DNA of 64,000 nucleotides from NCBI RefSeq assembly GCF_002343915.1, contig NZ_NETK01000001.1:9004001-9068000 (forward strand), in the 5' to 3' direction. Below, piece by piece: positions 29,072-36,834 of this stretch (its first letter is position 1; the number at the start of each line of letters is the position of its first letter). Below the pieces are notes generated by a model. The model worked only from the letters and a program-made list of their open reading frames with translations, did no database searches and was not told the origin of the DNA. The DNA comes from Nannocystis exedens (lineage in GTDB: Bacteria; Myxococcota_A; Polyangia; Nannocystales; Nannocystaceae). The position numbers were made by a program, and so were the translations under genes.

Positions 29072-29647
29072 ATGATCGCCGCCGCCATGCCAGGCCCGCT
29101 CGCCGACGAACCGTCCGCCCAGGCGTCCGCCGCCGATCGGGAATTCGAGGCGGTCTACCGCGAGCACGTCGGCTTCGTGTGGCGCAACCTGCGGCGCCTG
29201 GGCGTGCCCGAGCCGGAGATCGAGGACGCGGCCCACGAGGTGTTCCTGGTGGTGCTGCGGCGCCTGCCGGAGTTCGACGGCAGCGCGGCGATCACGACCT
29301 GGCTGTATGCCATCACCCGGGGGATCGCCAGCAACCGGCGGCGCGGCGATCAGCGGCGGCAGCGGCGGCACGCCGAGGTGCCCGAGCCCGGGCCGGCGGA
29401 GGGGCCGGCGGAGTGGCTCGAGCGCTCGCAGGCCGCCGCGACGGTCGCGCAATTTCTGGCCACGCTGACCCCGGAGCAGCGGGTGGTCTTCGAGCTGTTC
29501 GAGATCGAGGGCCTGCGCGCGCACGAGGTGAGCGCGGCGCTCGATCTCAATGTCAACACCGTGTACACGCGGCTGCGCGCGGCGAGGTCGCGGTTCGCCG
29601 CGTTCGTCGCGGCCTTGCACGGCGCGGCGGGAGGTCCCCATGGCTGA
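29072..29647 (+). CDS. ECF-like sigma-70 family RNA polymerase sigma factor
   Basis: It would direct RNA polymerase to a specific promoter set. Region 2 is visible as FEAVYREHVGFVWRNLRRLG then AAHEVFLVVLRRLPEF and ITTWLYAITRGIASNRRR. Region 4 is LTPEQRVVFELFEIEGLRAH followed by EVSAALDLNVNTVYTRLRAA, the DNA-binding helix-turn-helix. At 191 residues it is ECF-sized. The start is 29072 or the ATG at 29087. Its stop overlaps the start of the following membrane TPR gene by 8 bases, so the two are translationally coupled, as expected for a sigma factor and its regulator. Confidence 0.9.
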   Translation: MIAAAMPGPLADEPSAQASAADREFEAVYREHVGFVWRNLRRLGVPEPEIEDAAHEVFLVVLRRLPEFDGSAAITTWLYAITRGIASNRRRGDQRRQRRHAEVPEPGPAEGPAEWLERSQAAATVAQFLATLTPEQRVVFELFEIEGLRAHEVSAALDLNVNTVYTRLRAARSRFAAFVAALHGAAGGPHG

Positions 29648-30758
29648 CGAACTCGATCCGCGCGCTCGCGCCTTGCTGGCCGCTTACCGTCGCGACGCCG
29701 GGCCGTCGCCCGCCGCCACCGAGCGCCTGCTGGCGGCGGTGCGGCGCAGCGCGGCCGCGGCCGAGGAGGCGCAGGTCGTGCCGCTGCGGCGGCGCGGCGC
29801 CTCCCGACAATGGGTCGGCGTGGCGGTGGTCGGGCTGGTCGCGGCCGCGCTGGCGATCGCCTTCAGGCTGTCGCCGCGCCGGCTCGACGCCGACGCCGAG
29901 GCGGCGCGCTCGGCGGCGGCGCTGCAGTCCGCCGAGGATGCCGCGAGCGGGGCGGTGACGACGAGGGGGCGGCGCGGGTCGGCGACGACCGACGAGGCGA
30001 CGCCGGAGCCGGCCGCGGACACCGAGCCGCCGCTGCAGCGGCCGGGCGCGAGCGACGGGATCGACGGCGCGACGCCGACGGCCGGCGCGGCGAGCCCCGA
30101 TCCGTCGCAGGCGAGGGATGCGGGCCCGCAAGGTCGCGGTCCCGCGAGCGCGGGCGGTGCGACGATCGAGGTCGGGCCTGCGAACGCGAGCCCGGGCCGC
30201 GGCCCCGCCCATGGAGAGACCGCGGGCGACGGCCCGGCGAACGCGGGGACGCACGGCGCGGGCGGGGCGAATGGGGCCAGCGCGAGGGACGCGGGGGGCG
30301 GTCCGACGAGTGGCGGCATTGCCGGGGCGGCGAATGGGGCCAACGCGGGGGGCGGCCCGAAGCATGCGGGCACCACGGGGGCGGCGAATGGGCCCAGCGC
30401 GCGCGACGCGGAGCGGGCGGGGGGCGCGAGGACGAATGCGGGCACCGCGGGCGCGGACATGGCTCCGACCTCGCCGGCGAGCGCGGCCGGCGACGCGCTC
30501 GCGCAGGAGCTGGCGATCGTGCGGGCGGTCAACGACGCCCTCGCGGGCGGGAGCGCCGAGCAGGCGCTGGCCCGGCTCGACGACTATCAGCGGCGCTTCC
30601 CCGGCGGGGCGCTGCGCGAGGAGGCGGCGGCGCTGCGGGCGGTGGCGCTGTGCGCCGCGGGTCGGACCGAGGGGGCGACCGAGGCGGCGGCGTTCCTGCG
30701 CGCGCACCCCGGCTCGCTCTCGGCGGAGCGGGTGCGCCGGGCCTGCGGCGTGCGCTGA
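29640..30758 (+). CDS. Single-pass membrane TPR-like protein, probable sigma regulator
   Basis: A 372-residue protein with a 60-residue N-terminal cytoplasmic part, one membrane helix at about residues 60-78 (WVGVAVVGLVAAALAIAF), a long low-complexity Gly/Ala/Pro/Asn linker, and a C-terminal helical repeat (ELAIVRAVNDALAGGSAEQA; ALARLDDYQRRFPGGALREE) like YbgF-type TPR. Coupling to the sigma gene and the topology suggest an anti-sigma or envelope sensor; this is typical of myxobacterial loci but no zinc-finger motif is visible. The linker is richly repetitive at DNA level. The last 13 codons lie within the first copy of a triplicated 65-bp repeat. Confidence 0.7.
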   Translation: MADELDPRARALLAAYRRDAGPSPAATERLLAAVRRSAAAAEEAQVVPLRRRGASRQWVGVAVVGLVAAALAIAFRLSPRRLDADAEAARSAAALQSAEDAASGAVTTRGRRGSATTDEATPEPAADTEPPLQRPGASDGIDGATPTAGAASPDPSQARDAGPQGRGPASAGGATIEVGPANASPGRGPAHGETAGDGPANAGTHGAGGANGASARDAGGGPTSGGIAGAANGANAGGGPKHAGTTGAANGPSARDAERAGGARTNAGTAGADMAPTSPASAAGDALAQELAIVRAVNDALAGGSAEQALARLDDYQRRFPGGALREEAAALRAVALCAAGRTEGATEAAAFLRAHPGSLSAERVRRACGVR

Positions 30759-30910
30759 AGTCACATGTCCGAACGGACATCTTCTCGGCGGAGCGGGAGC
30801 GCCGGGCCTGCGGCGTGCGCTGAAGCCACATGTCCGAACGGACATCTTCTCGGCGGAGCGGGAGCGCCGGGCCTGCGGCGTGCGCTGAAGCCATATGTCC
30901 GAACGGACAT
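30721..30910 (+). repeat. Three tandem 65-bp repeats containing a hairpin
   Basis: Copies begin at 30721, 30786 and 30851 (last one partial) and are nearly identical, differing by a few substitutions. Each holds the end of the upstream coding region with its TGA and a perfect ATGTCC-GAAC-GGACAT hairpin (30765-30780, 30830-30845, 30895-30910). The gene end plus its hairpin has been duplicated twice. The repeats have no spacers, so this is not CRISPR. Confidence 0.85.
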
Positions 30911-30978
30911 CCGATTTTTTCGCCGCGGGTCCAACGAAAGCGCGGGGGCGCGGACATTCACCGGTCACTGAGGCACGC

Positions 30979-31770
30979 ATGACATTGAACTTCCTGAGCA
31001 TCCTTCCCCTCGCCGCGCTGACGCTCGGCGCATGCACCCTGGAGACCAAGCTCCTCGGCGACCCGAACTTCGACTCCGCGACCGACTCCGACAGCGACGG
31101 TTCGACCGAGGACGCGACGTCGAGCAGCGCGAGCGCGGGCTCCTCGGACGGGAGCGGCTCGAGCACGACGAGCGCGGGCTCCTCGGACGGGAGCAGCTCG
31201 AGCACCACGAGCGCGGGCTCCTCGGACGGGAGCAGCTCGAGCACCACGAGCGCGGGCTCCGACACCGACCAGACCGGCACGTCCAGTTCGTCGACGCTCG
31301 GCCCGGAGGAGACGTCGAGCAGCTCGAGCGGGACGTCGACCGGACCCGAGCCGCAGGAGACGTCGAGCACCTCGGAGGGGACGACGCTCGGCCCGGAGCA
31401 GACCGCGAGCTCGAGCGCCTCCGACACCGACCAGACCGGCACCTCGAGCTCCAGCGGGGTCGAGACCTCCGGCGGCCAGCTGTGCGAGGATCCCCCGCTG
31501 GACGCGCCCGGCGTCGACCGGGGGTGCCAGGCCGACGAGGATTGCATCGTCGTGTTCCACCAGACCGACTGCTGCGGCACCGTCGACGCGTACAGCGTCA
31601 ACACCCAATCGGCGGATGCGTACGCAATCGCCGCGGCGCCGTGCACGTTCGAGCCGTTCTGCGACTGCGCGCCGGAGTCGACCGACGCCGAGGACGGCGA
31701 GGCGACCGCCGACAAAGACCAGATCGTCGCGGTGTGCATCGACAACGTGTGCCGCAGCGCCGTCCCGTAG
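30979..31770 (+). CDS. Lipoprotein with Ser-rich repeat linker and Cys-rich end
   Basis: A lipoprotein signal (LPLAALTLGACTLE) is followed by about 130 residues of Ser/Thr/Gly/Asp linker built partly from three exact-length 13-residue repeats (SAGSSDGSSSSTT type). The folded C-terminal domain of about 100 residues carries CEDPPLD, RGCQADEDCIVVFHQTDCCG and FCDCAPES with around nine cysteines, which should form disulfides outside the cytoplasm. GAGG precedes the ATG by six bases. This architecture is characteristic of myxobacterial surface lipoproteins; ligand and function are unknown. Confidence 0.75.
   Translation: MTLNFLSILPLAALTLGACTLETKLLGDPNFDSATDSDSDGSTEDATSSSASAGSSDGSGSSTTSAGSSDGSSSSTTSAGSSDGSSSSTTSAGSDTDQTGTSSSSTLGPEETSSSSSGTSTGPEPQETSSTSEGTTLGPEQTASSSASDTDQTGTSSSSGVETSGGQLCEDPPLDAPGVDRGCQADEDCIVVFHQTDCCGTVDAYSVNTQSADAYAIAAAPCTFEPFCDCAPESTDAEDGEATADKDQIVAVCIDNVCRSAVP
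31132..31260 (+). repeat. 39-bp in-frame coding repeats
   Basis: Copies begin at 31132, 31171, 31210 and (partial) 31249, encoding the 13-residue Ser-rich unit of the lipoprotein. Near identity at DNA level indicates recent duplication and probable copy-number change. Confidence 0.8.
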
Positions 31771-31918
31771 CGCCCCGCCGATGCGGCAGGCGTCGCCGCC
31801 GCTTCTGCGAGGTCGAGCACAATGCCCCCACGATCGCCGCGTGGCCCGCGTGGCCACGCGTCCCCGAATTTGCGCGCCGGCTGGTGACGGTTAAGCTCGA
31901 CGGCGAGAAAGGGCATTC

Positions 31919-32185
31919 ATGCAACATCGAATTCGAATCCTCGCATCGCTCCTCGGGATCGCCATGATGACGGCGACCGTGGCCACCGCCCAGGCGTCGG
32001 TGGGGCCCGACAAGGGCAAGAGCACCGAGAAGATCGCCCAGCCGGAGCCCGATGCGCCGGCGGCCCCGCCTGCCCCGGAGCCGAAGCCGGAGCCGAATCC
32101 GCAGCCGAAGCCGCCGAAGCCGAAAGGCCCGAACCCCTCGCCGAGCCCGACGCCGCCGCCGTCGCCGACCCCGCCGACCCCGTGA
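31919..32185 (+). CDS. Small secreted proline-rich protein
   Basis: An 88-residue product with a signal peptide (ILASLLGIAMMTATVATAQA) and a mature tail of Pro/Lys/Glu/Ser repeats (PKPEPNPQPKPPKPK, then SPSPTPPPSPTPP). Nothing suggests a folded domain; it could be an extended envelope or cell-wall peptide. A purine-rich AAAGGG precedes the ATG. A perfect 18-bp hairpin follows 25 bases after the stop. Confidence 0.6.
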   Translation: MQHRIRILASLLGIAMMTATVATAQASVGPDKGKSTEKIAQPEPDAPAAPPAPEPKPEPNPQPKPPKPKGPNPSPSPTPPPSPTPPTP

Positions 32186-32210
32186 GTCGGGCGCGGCTCG
32201 TGCCGAATGT

Positions 32211-32263
32211 GATACGCGAATCACCGGTGCGGGGGACGAGCCTCGACCGGTGATTCGCGTATC
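32211..32263. terminator. Perfect 18-bp inverted repeat between convergent genes
   Basis: GATACGCGAATCACCGGT and its exact reverse complement enclose a 17-base loop. The stem sits between the stops of convergent genes (32185 plus, 32283 minus), so a bidirectional terminator is likely. Its core GCGAATCACCGGT also occurs singly at 15014-15026. Confidence 0.75.
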
Positions 32264-32282
32264 GTCGTGATCGAGGTCGACG

Positions 32283-33206
32283 TCACTCGATGCGCTCGTA
32301 CGTGCGCCGGCTGGCGCGCGCGAGCTGCCGCCGGTGGAGAACCACGCTGACCAGCGCGCCGCCGACGGCCGCGCCGAGGCCCAGGACCATCGCCAGCGAC
32401 AGGCCGAGCAGCGCCTTGCCGGTGCCCTCGGCGGCCTCGAGCGCGCGCGTCCGGGCGGTGTCGGCGAACGCTTGCATGCGGGCGTCGTAGCCGCGCCCGA
32501 GCCGGTCGGCGATGTCGGCGGCCTCGGCCGGCGAGAGCGCGGTGTTCTCGGCCAGCGCGTTGACGGCGAGCTGGCGGTCGAAACGACCCTCGCGGACCGA
32601 GGTGCGCAGGGCGTTCCTCGCGGCGCCCATCAATTGGTCGCCGGTGATCGCCGGCTTGCCCTCGCTCTGCAGGCGACGATTGACCGGGGCCAGCAGATCG
32701 TCGGTCGACAGGCCCAGCGATTCGGGCGTGAGCTCGGCGCCCGCACCGCCGCTCACGGCCGCGACCGCGCTGCCGGCGGTGGCCGAGGCCACGCTGGCGC
32801 CCGCCGAGACCGCCCCGCCGATGATCGCGGTGAGCGCCATCCACAGCAGGGTGATCGAGGCCACCGTCGCCAGCGCCCACAGGACGGCGCCGTGGATGAC
32901 GCCACCGGCGCGATCGAGCGGCCGGGCGAGCTTGCCGACGGCGAGGCCGCCGACGAAGAGCGCGAGGATCGGGGCGATGAGCGTCCAGACCCCCGTGCCG
33001 ATGCCGACGCTGCGGAGCGAGCCGGGTTCGTGCGGCTGGATGGCCGTGAGGCCGATTCCCATGCCGAGCAGGTGGAGGAGGAGCCACGCGCCGACGGCGA
33101 TGAAGGTGCCCGCGAAGATCGAGCCCCAACAGGCGCCGACGCGTGGGGGGGTGGGCATCGGACCCACGGCGGTGACGGAATCGTCTTGTGTCATGCGCAT
33201 GGACAT
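32283..33206 (-). CDS. Multi-pass membrane protein of unknown function
   Basis: A 307-residue protein with predicted helices near residues 28-55 (IFAGTFIAVGAWLLLHLLGM), 72-92 (WTLIAPILALFVGGLAVG), 102-125 (AVLWALATVASITLLWMALT) and a final pair near 275-295 (LLGLSLAMVLGLGAAVGGAL). A long soluble loop between them contains Ala-rich helices and the phrase ITGDQLMGAARNALRTSV. A basic tail follows. The start is ambiguous among three nearby ATGs (33206, 33200, 33194). It is the last gene of an apparent six-gene minus-strand operon. No transport motif is recognised. Confidence 0.6.
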   Translation of the reverse strand: MSMRMTQDDSVTAVGPMPTPPRVGACWGSIFAGTFIAVGAWLLLHLLGMGIGLTAIQPHEPGSLRSVGIGTGVWTLIAPILALFVGGLAVGKLARPLDRAGGVIHGAVLWALATVASITLLWMALTAIIGGAVSAGASVASATAGSAVAAVSGGAGAELTPESLGLSTDDLLAPVNRRLQSEGKPAITGDQLMGAARNALRTSVREGRFDRQLAVNALAENTALSPAEAADIADRLGRGYDARMQAFADTARTRALEAAEGTGKALLGLSLAMVLGLGAAVGGALVSVVLHRRQLARASRRTYERIE

Positions 33207-33259
33207 GCCACCGGTCGGCGACTGCGGCACGCGCAAATCTGCACAGCGACCGCGACGAT

Positions 33260-33442
33260 TCACGGCGAGCGCAGCAATATCACGACCGCGACCGCGACCA
33301 AAGCGAGCAGGAGCATCGCGGCCGTCAGCCGCAGCGGCCGGCGATACGCCGATCGCGGGCCGCCGCGGCGCCACCGGAAAAACCATGGGTCGTCCGGTCG
33401 GGGCGCGAGCGGGTCGTGCGGGTCAGGGGCCGGGGCTGGCAT
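33260..33442 (-). CDS. Small 60-residue single-pass membrane protein
   Basis: The product has a Pro/Asp-rich soluble start, a basic segment (RWRRGGPRSAYRRPLR) and a C-terminal helix LTAAMLLLALVAVAVVILL ending two residues later, so it would be tail-anchored. GGAG lies seven bases before the ATG. Its start overlaps the end of the Pro-rich gene by 20 bases and it lies 53 bases from the membrane-protein gene, supporting one transcript. Confidence 0.5.
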   Translation of the reverse strand: MPAPAPDPHDPLAPRPDDPWFFRWRRGGPRSAYRRPLRLTAAMLLLALVAVAVVILLRSP

Positions 33443-33707
33443 GGCTGGCTCCGGCGATGATGGGCGGCGGATCCTCGGTCGGCGGCCTGTCCGGCGGCGG
33501 GTCGATGCGCGGCGGCTCGGTGGGCGGCGGATCGATCTCCGGCGGGCTCGGCGGGGTCGGGTCCTCGCGCGGCGGCGGGGTCGGGCGCGGATCCTGCTGC
33601 GGCGGCGGGGTCGGGTCCTCGCGTGGCCCCCGCGGGTCGGGCGGCTGCTGGCCCGGGTCCGCGGGGTCGATGGTTCCGGGGCCGGGGGTTCCGGGGCCGG
33701 CGCTCAC
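33423..33707 (-). CDS. Proline-rich 94-residue protein, coupled to a lipoprotein gene
   Basis: Starting with GTG in the GTGA overlap with the upstream lipoprotein stop, this frame encodes a run of Pro-Asp/Arg-Pro units (QQDPRPTPPPREDPTPP, EIDPPPTEPPRIDPPP). It has no signal peptide of its own, so it may instead be a read-through or frameshift extension of the lipoprotein, giving it a long Pro-rich tail. Either way the frame is clearly biased and likely translated. Confidence 0.4.
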   Translation of the reverse strand: MSAGPGTPGPGTIDPADPGQQPPDPRGPREDPTPPPQQDPRPTPPPREDPTPPSPPEIDPPPTEPPRIDPPPDRPPTEDPPPIIAGASHASPGP

Positions 33708-34027
33708 AGTCCGAACGTGCATTGCAACCCCGCTCCCACGGTGCACGCCGGGAACTCGCCGCACGCGTCCGAGGCGCACGAATCGAGGTCGTCCAGCGTC
33801 TCCCGCTGCTCGTCGGCCATGCAGTTGCCGATCCGGTCCTTGCAGTCGTTGACGCACTCGTCGACCGACACGTCCTCGTCACACTCGCGGGCCTTGTCGC
33901 AGTAGGACTTGCAGCTGGCGCTGATCTCGAGGTTGGTGGCGCCGCTGCTGTCGTCGCCGCAGGCCGCCAGGCCGGCGCCGAGCACGAACGCGAAGGCGAA
34001 GAAGTAGCGATGAAGAACGTTCCGCAT
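33704..34027 (-). CDS. Small cysteine-rich lipoprotein
   Basis: A 107-residue protein: the signal FFAFAFVLGAGLAACGDD gives a lipid-modified Cys, then about 80 residues with ten cysteines in a helical C-x3-C pattern (SCKSYCDKARECDEDV, ECVNDCKDRIGNCMADE, SCASDACGEFPAC). This resembles the small disulfide-rich lipoproteins common in myxobacteria. It lies 6 bases after the upstream gene's stop on the minus strand and overlaps the Pro-rich frame. Confidence 0.75.
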   Translation of the reverse strand: MRNVLHRYFFAFAFVLGAGLAACGDDSSGATNLEISASCKSYCDKARECDEDVSVDECVNDCKDRIGNCMADEQRETLDDLDSCASDACGEFPACTVGAGLQCTFGL

Positions 34028-34033
34028 GGTCTT

Positions 34034-34414
34034 TTACGTGACTCCTGGTATTTGTATAGGCGGGTCGTCAGGCCGCGCAAGCGACGATTCCTGCGCGCGG
34101 TACCATTCGGCGTACTGCGTACCCTGGACCTCGTGGCGGCCGAGATCGGGCGCGCCGTCGGTCCACCACACCGGCCCGCGCTCGCCGAGGCCGATTTTGG
34201 CGGCGTGCACCCGCGCCCGGGCGGCGCGCAGCGCCTCGGCGTCGCCGTCGGCCCTGGCGCGCCGGACGTCGCGGCGCGCCGTCATCAGCGCGCGCACCAG
34301 GGCCTCGCGGACGTCGGCCGCCAAAGACGGATTCGCCGCGCGCCACAACCGGCCGCGGACGACGATGTATCGTCCGTCGGGGGTGTGCAGCGGCGGCGAA
34401 TCGCGGCGGGCCAC
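34034..34414 (-). CDS. Conserved hypothetical (TPDGRYIVVRGRLWR family)
   Basis: The 126-residue product contains HTPDGRYIVVRGRLWRAANP and KIGLGERGPVWWTDGAPDL, a combination I recognise from a widespread small proteobacterial protein of unknown function. The middle is a basic helical segment (LVRALMTARRDVRRARADGD). The GTG start has GAGG five bases upstream and lies 14 bases after the preceding stop. A cytoplasmic location is expected. Confidence 0.75.
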   Translation of the reverse strand: MARRDSPPLHTPDGRYIVVRGRLWRAANPSLAADVREALVRALMTARRDVRRARADGDAEALRAARARVHAAKIGLGERGPVWWTDGAPDLGRHEVQGTQYAEWYRAQESSLARPDDPPIQIPGVT

Positions 34415-34428
34415 GGCGGCCTCGGTCC

Positions 34429-35301
34429 TCAGTTGCGGCGCTGATCGTCGTCGGCGATCTCGCGCACGCGCGCGTCGTCGATGAACACGAACTTGCCGAG
34501 GTCGTTCGCCATCTCCTTGGGCAGGTTCCACGTCTCGATCGCGTTGGCGGGGACCTCCTCGAGCTCGCCGGAGACGGAGACGAAGTCGCCGGCGACGACG
34601 TCCTTCGGCATCTCCTTCGGGATCACGAACACCTTCTCGCTCGTGCTCGGGCCGATCCACATGCCCTTGCCCACGATCGTCTGGACCTTCTCGCGGTCCA
34701 GGTCGACGTTCTTGCCGTGCAGCGACTTCTGGTCGGTGACGGCCAGGATCTCGGTGACGGTCTCGACGTCGCCCTTCATCACCTCGGCGGCGGCCTTGGC
34801 CTGCTCCGGGGTGATCTTGCGGACCGACTCGGCGACCAGCACCGGGCGCTCCTTGAGCTTGATCTCGACCTCCGGGGCCAGGTCCCAGCCGAGGTCGCGC
34901 TCGATGTCGGCGACGACGAAGCGGCGCACGGTGCCGTTGACGATCAGCTCGTCGCCCTTGGCGAAGGTCGCGGACGCGGCCGGGTCCGCCGGCTTCTTCG
35001 TCAACACCGTGATGTTGTCGTCGAACGCCCAGCCGGTACCCTCGAGGCTGAACGCCAGGTTGCTGTAGATCTCGTCGATCTCGCCCGTGACGCGGACCTT
35101 TTTGTCGTAGTACCAGGCCGGGTGCTCCTTGACCTGGTCGACGTCGGTGTTCGGCAGCGGCATGGGGGCGCGCTCGGCCTGCTGCACCGGGGCGCGATCG
35201 GCCGTCCGCTCGCGCTCGCTGTTGCAGGCGCCGGCGGCGACCGCGGCGCTCAGCGCCGCACCCGCAATGGCCCACGCTTGGGCATGATTGTGTCGTCGCA
35301 T
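34429..35301 (-). CDS. Lipoprotein of unknown function, OB-fold-like repeats
   Basis: The signal ends AVAAGACNSERE, giving a lipoprotein. The mature 265 residues contain two similar beta-rich segments: YYDKKVRVTGEIDEIYSNLA with FDDNITVLTKK and DELIVNGTVRRFVVADIERD, then KNVDLDREKVQTIVGKGMWI and GDFVSVSGELEEVPANAIET. This looks like duplicated small barrels. A Pro-rich tether follows the lipid Cys. GGGAGAT lies at ideal distance before the ATG. It is the first gene of the six-gene minus-strand cluster. Confidence 0.7.
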   Translation of the reverse strand: MRRHNHAQAWAIAGAALSAAVAAGACNSERERTADRAPVQQAERAPMPLPNTDVDQVKEHPAWYYDKKVRVTGEIDEIYSNLAFSLEGTGWAFDDNITVLTKKPADPAASATFAKGDELIVNGTVRRFVVADIERDLGWDLAPEVEIKLKERPVLVAESVRKITPEQAKAAAEVMKGDVETVTEILAVTDQKSLHGKNVDLDREKVQTIVGKGMWIGPSTSEKVFVIPKEMPKDVVAGDFVSVSGELEEVPANAIETWNLPKEMANDLGKFVFIDDARVREIADDDQRRN

Positions 35302-35706
35302 GAGAATCTCCCTGTGTCGATCGGGGTGATGCGTTTTCGTTGCCCGCCCGGCGGCCCGCCAGGGCAAGCGGCGCTGAGGGCATGCACCGCATCGCCGGAA
35401 GTGCAAGCTCATCGATTCACATTTGCCGGGATGAGCCCGGTCGCCGCCGCGCGGACCCGCACAAGACCCCGCTAGGAGGCTTTTTGAAGCGTTTTGGCGG
35501 CGGTGGCGCCAATGCGACGAGGCTCGTGGCGGTCTCCCGCCTCGTGCATTCGCACCGATGATTCCATCCACGGTAGCAGCGCGGCCACCCCGCGCAAGCC
35601 GCGAGATCGGGCGAGCTTCGCCGCCAATGCGTTGTTTGGGATTCTCCCACGGCCGAGGTCGCCGGCACGGCGACGATCGGCCGAGCTCGCCGCGGACCTT
35701 GCGCGC
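35302..35706. other. Intergenic region, no supported gene
   Basis: It should contain the promoter of the six-gene cluster that starts at 35301. No other element is recognised. Confidence 0.35.
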
Positions 35707-36834
35707 TCAGGGCCGCAGGACGCAGCCGCCGACAATCTCGCCGCGCCACTTGGCCCGCATGGCCTCCTTGAACGCGGTCAGCGGGAACACGCGCGACACG
35801 TGCGGACGGATCCGGCCCTCCTCGACCCATTGGAGGATCGTGGCGAGCCGCGGGGCGCGGATCGACGGGTCGTGCAGGGTCGACAGCACGGTCGGACAGC
35901 CGCGTACGGTGAGGCCCTTCATCATGATCAGATTGGTGGGCAGCATGTTGGCGTTCGGGGCGCCGCGCTGACCCTTGCCCCGGGCGACCGCGGGCGTGGC
36001 GGCCCAGCCGACGATCAAGAAGCGGCCGCCGAACTTCACGCAGCGCAGGCTCTCGAGCGAGATGTCGCCGCCGACGCCGTCGTGCACGACGTCGACGCCG
36101 AGGCCGCGGGTGAGCGCCTTGACCTCGTCGCGGAAGCGACGCACGCCGGGGCTGCCGTCGAGGTTCTTGCAATTGATGACATGGTCGGCGCCCTGGGCCC
36201 TCACCTCCGCCAGCTTGTCGTCGGAGCGACCGGTGGCGATGACGGTGGCGCCAAGCAGCTTGGCGACGTGGACGGCGGCCAGGCCGGTCGAGCCGGAGGC
36301 GCCGTGGATCAGCACGGTCTCGCCGGCCTGGAGCTGGCCGCAGGCGACGAGGCAGTGATAGGCGGTCTCGTAATTGCCGAGCAGGTTGCAGGCCTGATCG
36401 AAGTCGAGGCCGGCGGGCAGGCGGCGCACGGCCTCGGCGGGCGCGACCGCGTAGTCGGCGAACCCGCCGTAGGCCTGATAGGCGCCGACCGAGCGCGGGC
36501 CGCTGAGCAGGCCGTCGACCAGCACCGGATCGCCGACTTGCAATTGCTCGGGAGGGACAGCGGCGCCGAGCCACGCGACCTCGCCGGCGTACTCGAGCCC
36601 CGGCGTGTAAGGCAGCGGCGGCATGTGTTGATATTGGCCGCTCGTCATCAGCAGATCGACCCACCCGACCGCGGCGCTGCGGATCCGGATGATCACGTCG
36701 GTGTCCCCGAGCCGCCGCGGGTCCGGCGGGTCGACTGGCTCCAAGGACATGTGATGCTCGATCGCCTCGGCCGGATCCTCGGCGAGCTCCTTGACGACGA
36801 CGCGGTGTCCGGGGAAGAGGTTCGGCTCGATCAT
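35707..36834 (-). CDS. Zinc-independent medium-chain dehydrogenase / quinone-oxidoreductase type
   Basis: An NADPH-dependent reductase of 375 residues. VIIRIRSAAVGWVDLLMTSG and PYTPGLEYAGEVAWLG are the substrate-domain landmarks; VLIHGASGSTGLAAVHVAKL is the nucleotide-binding motif, followed by VIATGRSDDKLAEVRAQGAD. The structural and catalytic zinc cysteines of alcohol dehydrogenases are absent, placing it in the quinone oxidoreductase or enoyl-reductase branch. No neighbour suggests a pathway. The ATG at 36834 (MIEPNLFPG) is used. Confidence 0.88.
   Translation of the reverse strand: MIEPNLFPGHRVVVKELAEDPAEAIEHHMSLEPVDPPDPRRLGDTDVIIRIRSAAVGWVDLLMTSGQYQHMPPLPYTPGLEYAGEVAWLGAAVPPEQLQVGDPVLVDGLLSGPRSVGAYQAYGGFADYAVAPAEAVRRLPAGLDFDQACNLLGNYETAYHCLVACGQLQAGETVLIHGASGSTGLAAVHVAKLLGATVIATGRSDDKLAEVRAQGADHVINCKNLDGSPGVRRFRDEVKALTRGLGVDVVHDGVGGDISLESLRCVKFGGRFLIVGWAATPAVARGKGQRGAPNANMLPTNLIMMKGLTVRGCPTVLSTLHDPSIRAPRLATILQWVEEGRIRPHVSRVFPLTAFKEAMRAKWRGEIVGGCVLRP

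Noticed and set aside
30721..30910. CRISPR-like array
   Set aside because: The three 65-bp repeats are directly adjacent without unique spacers and overlap a coding end.
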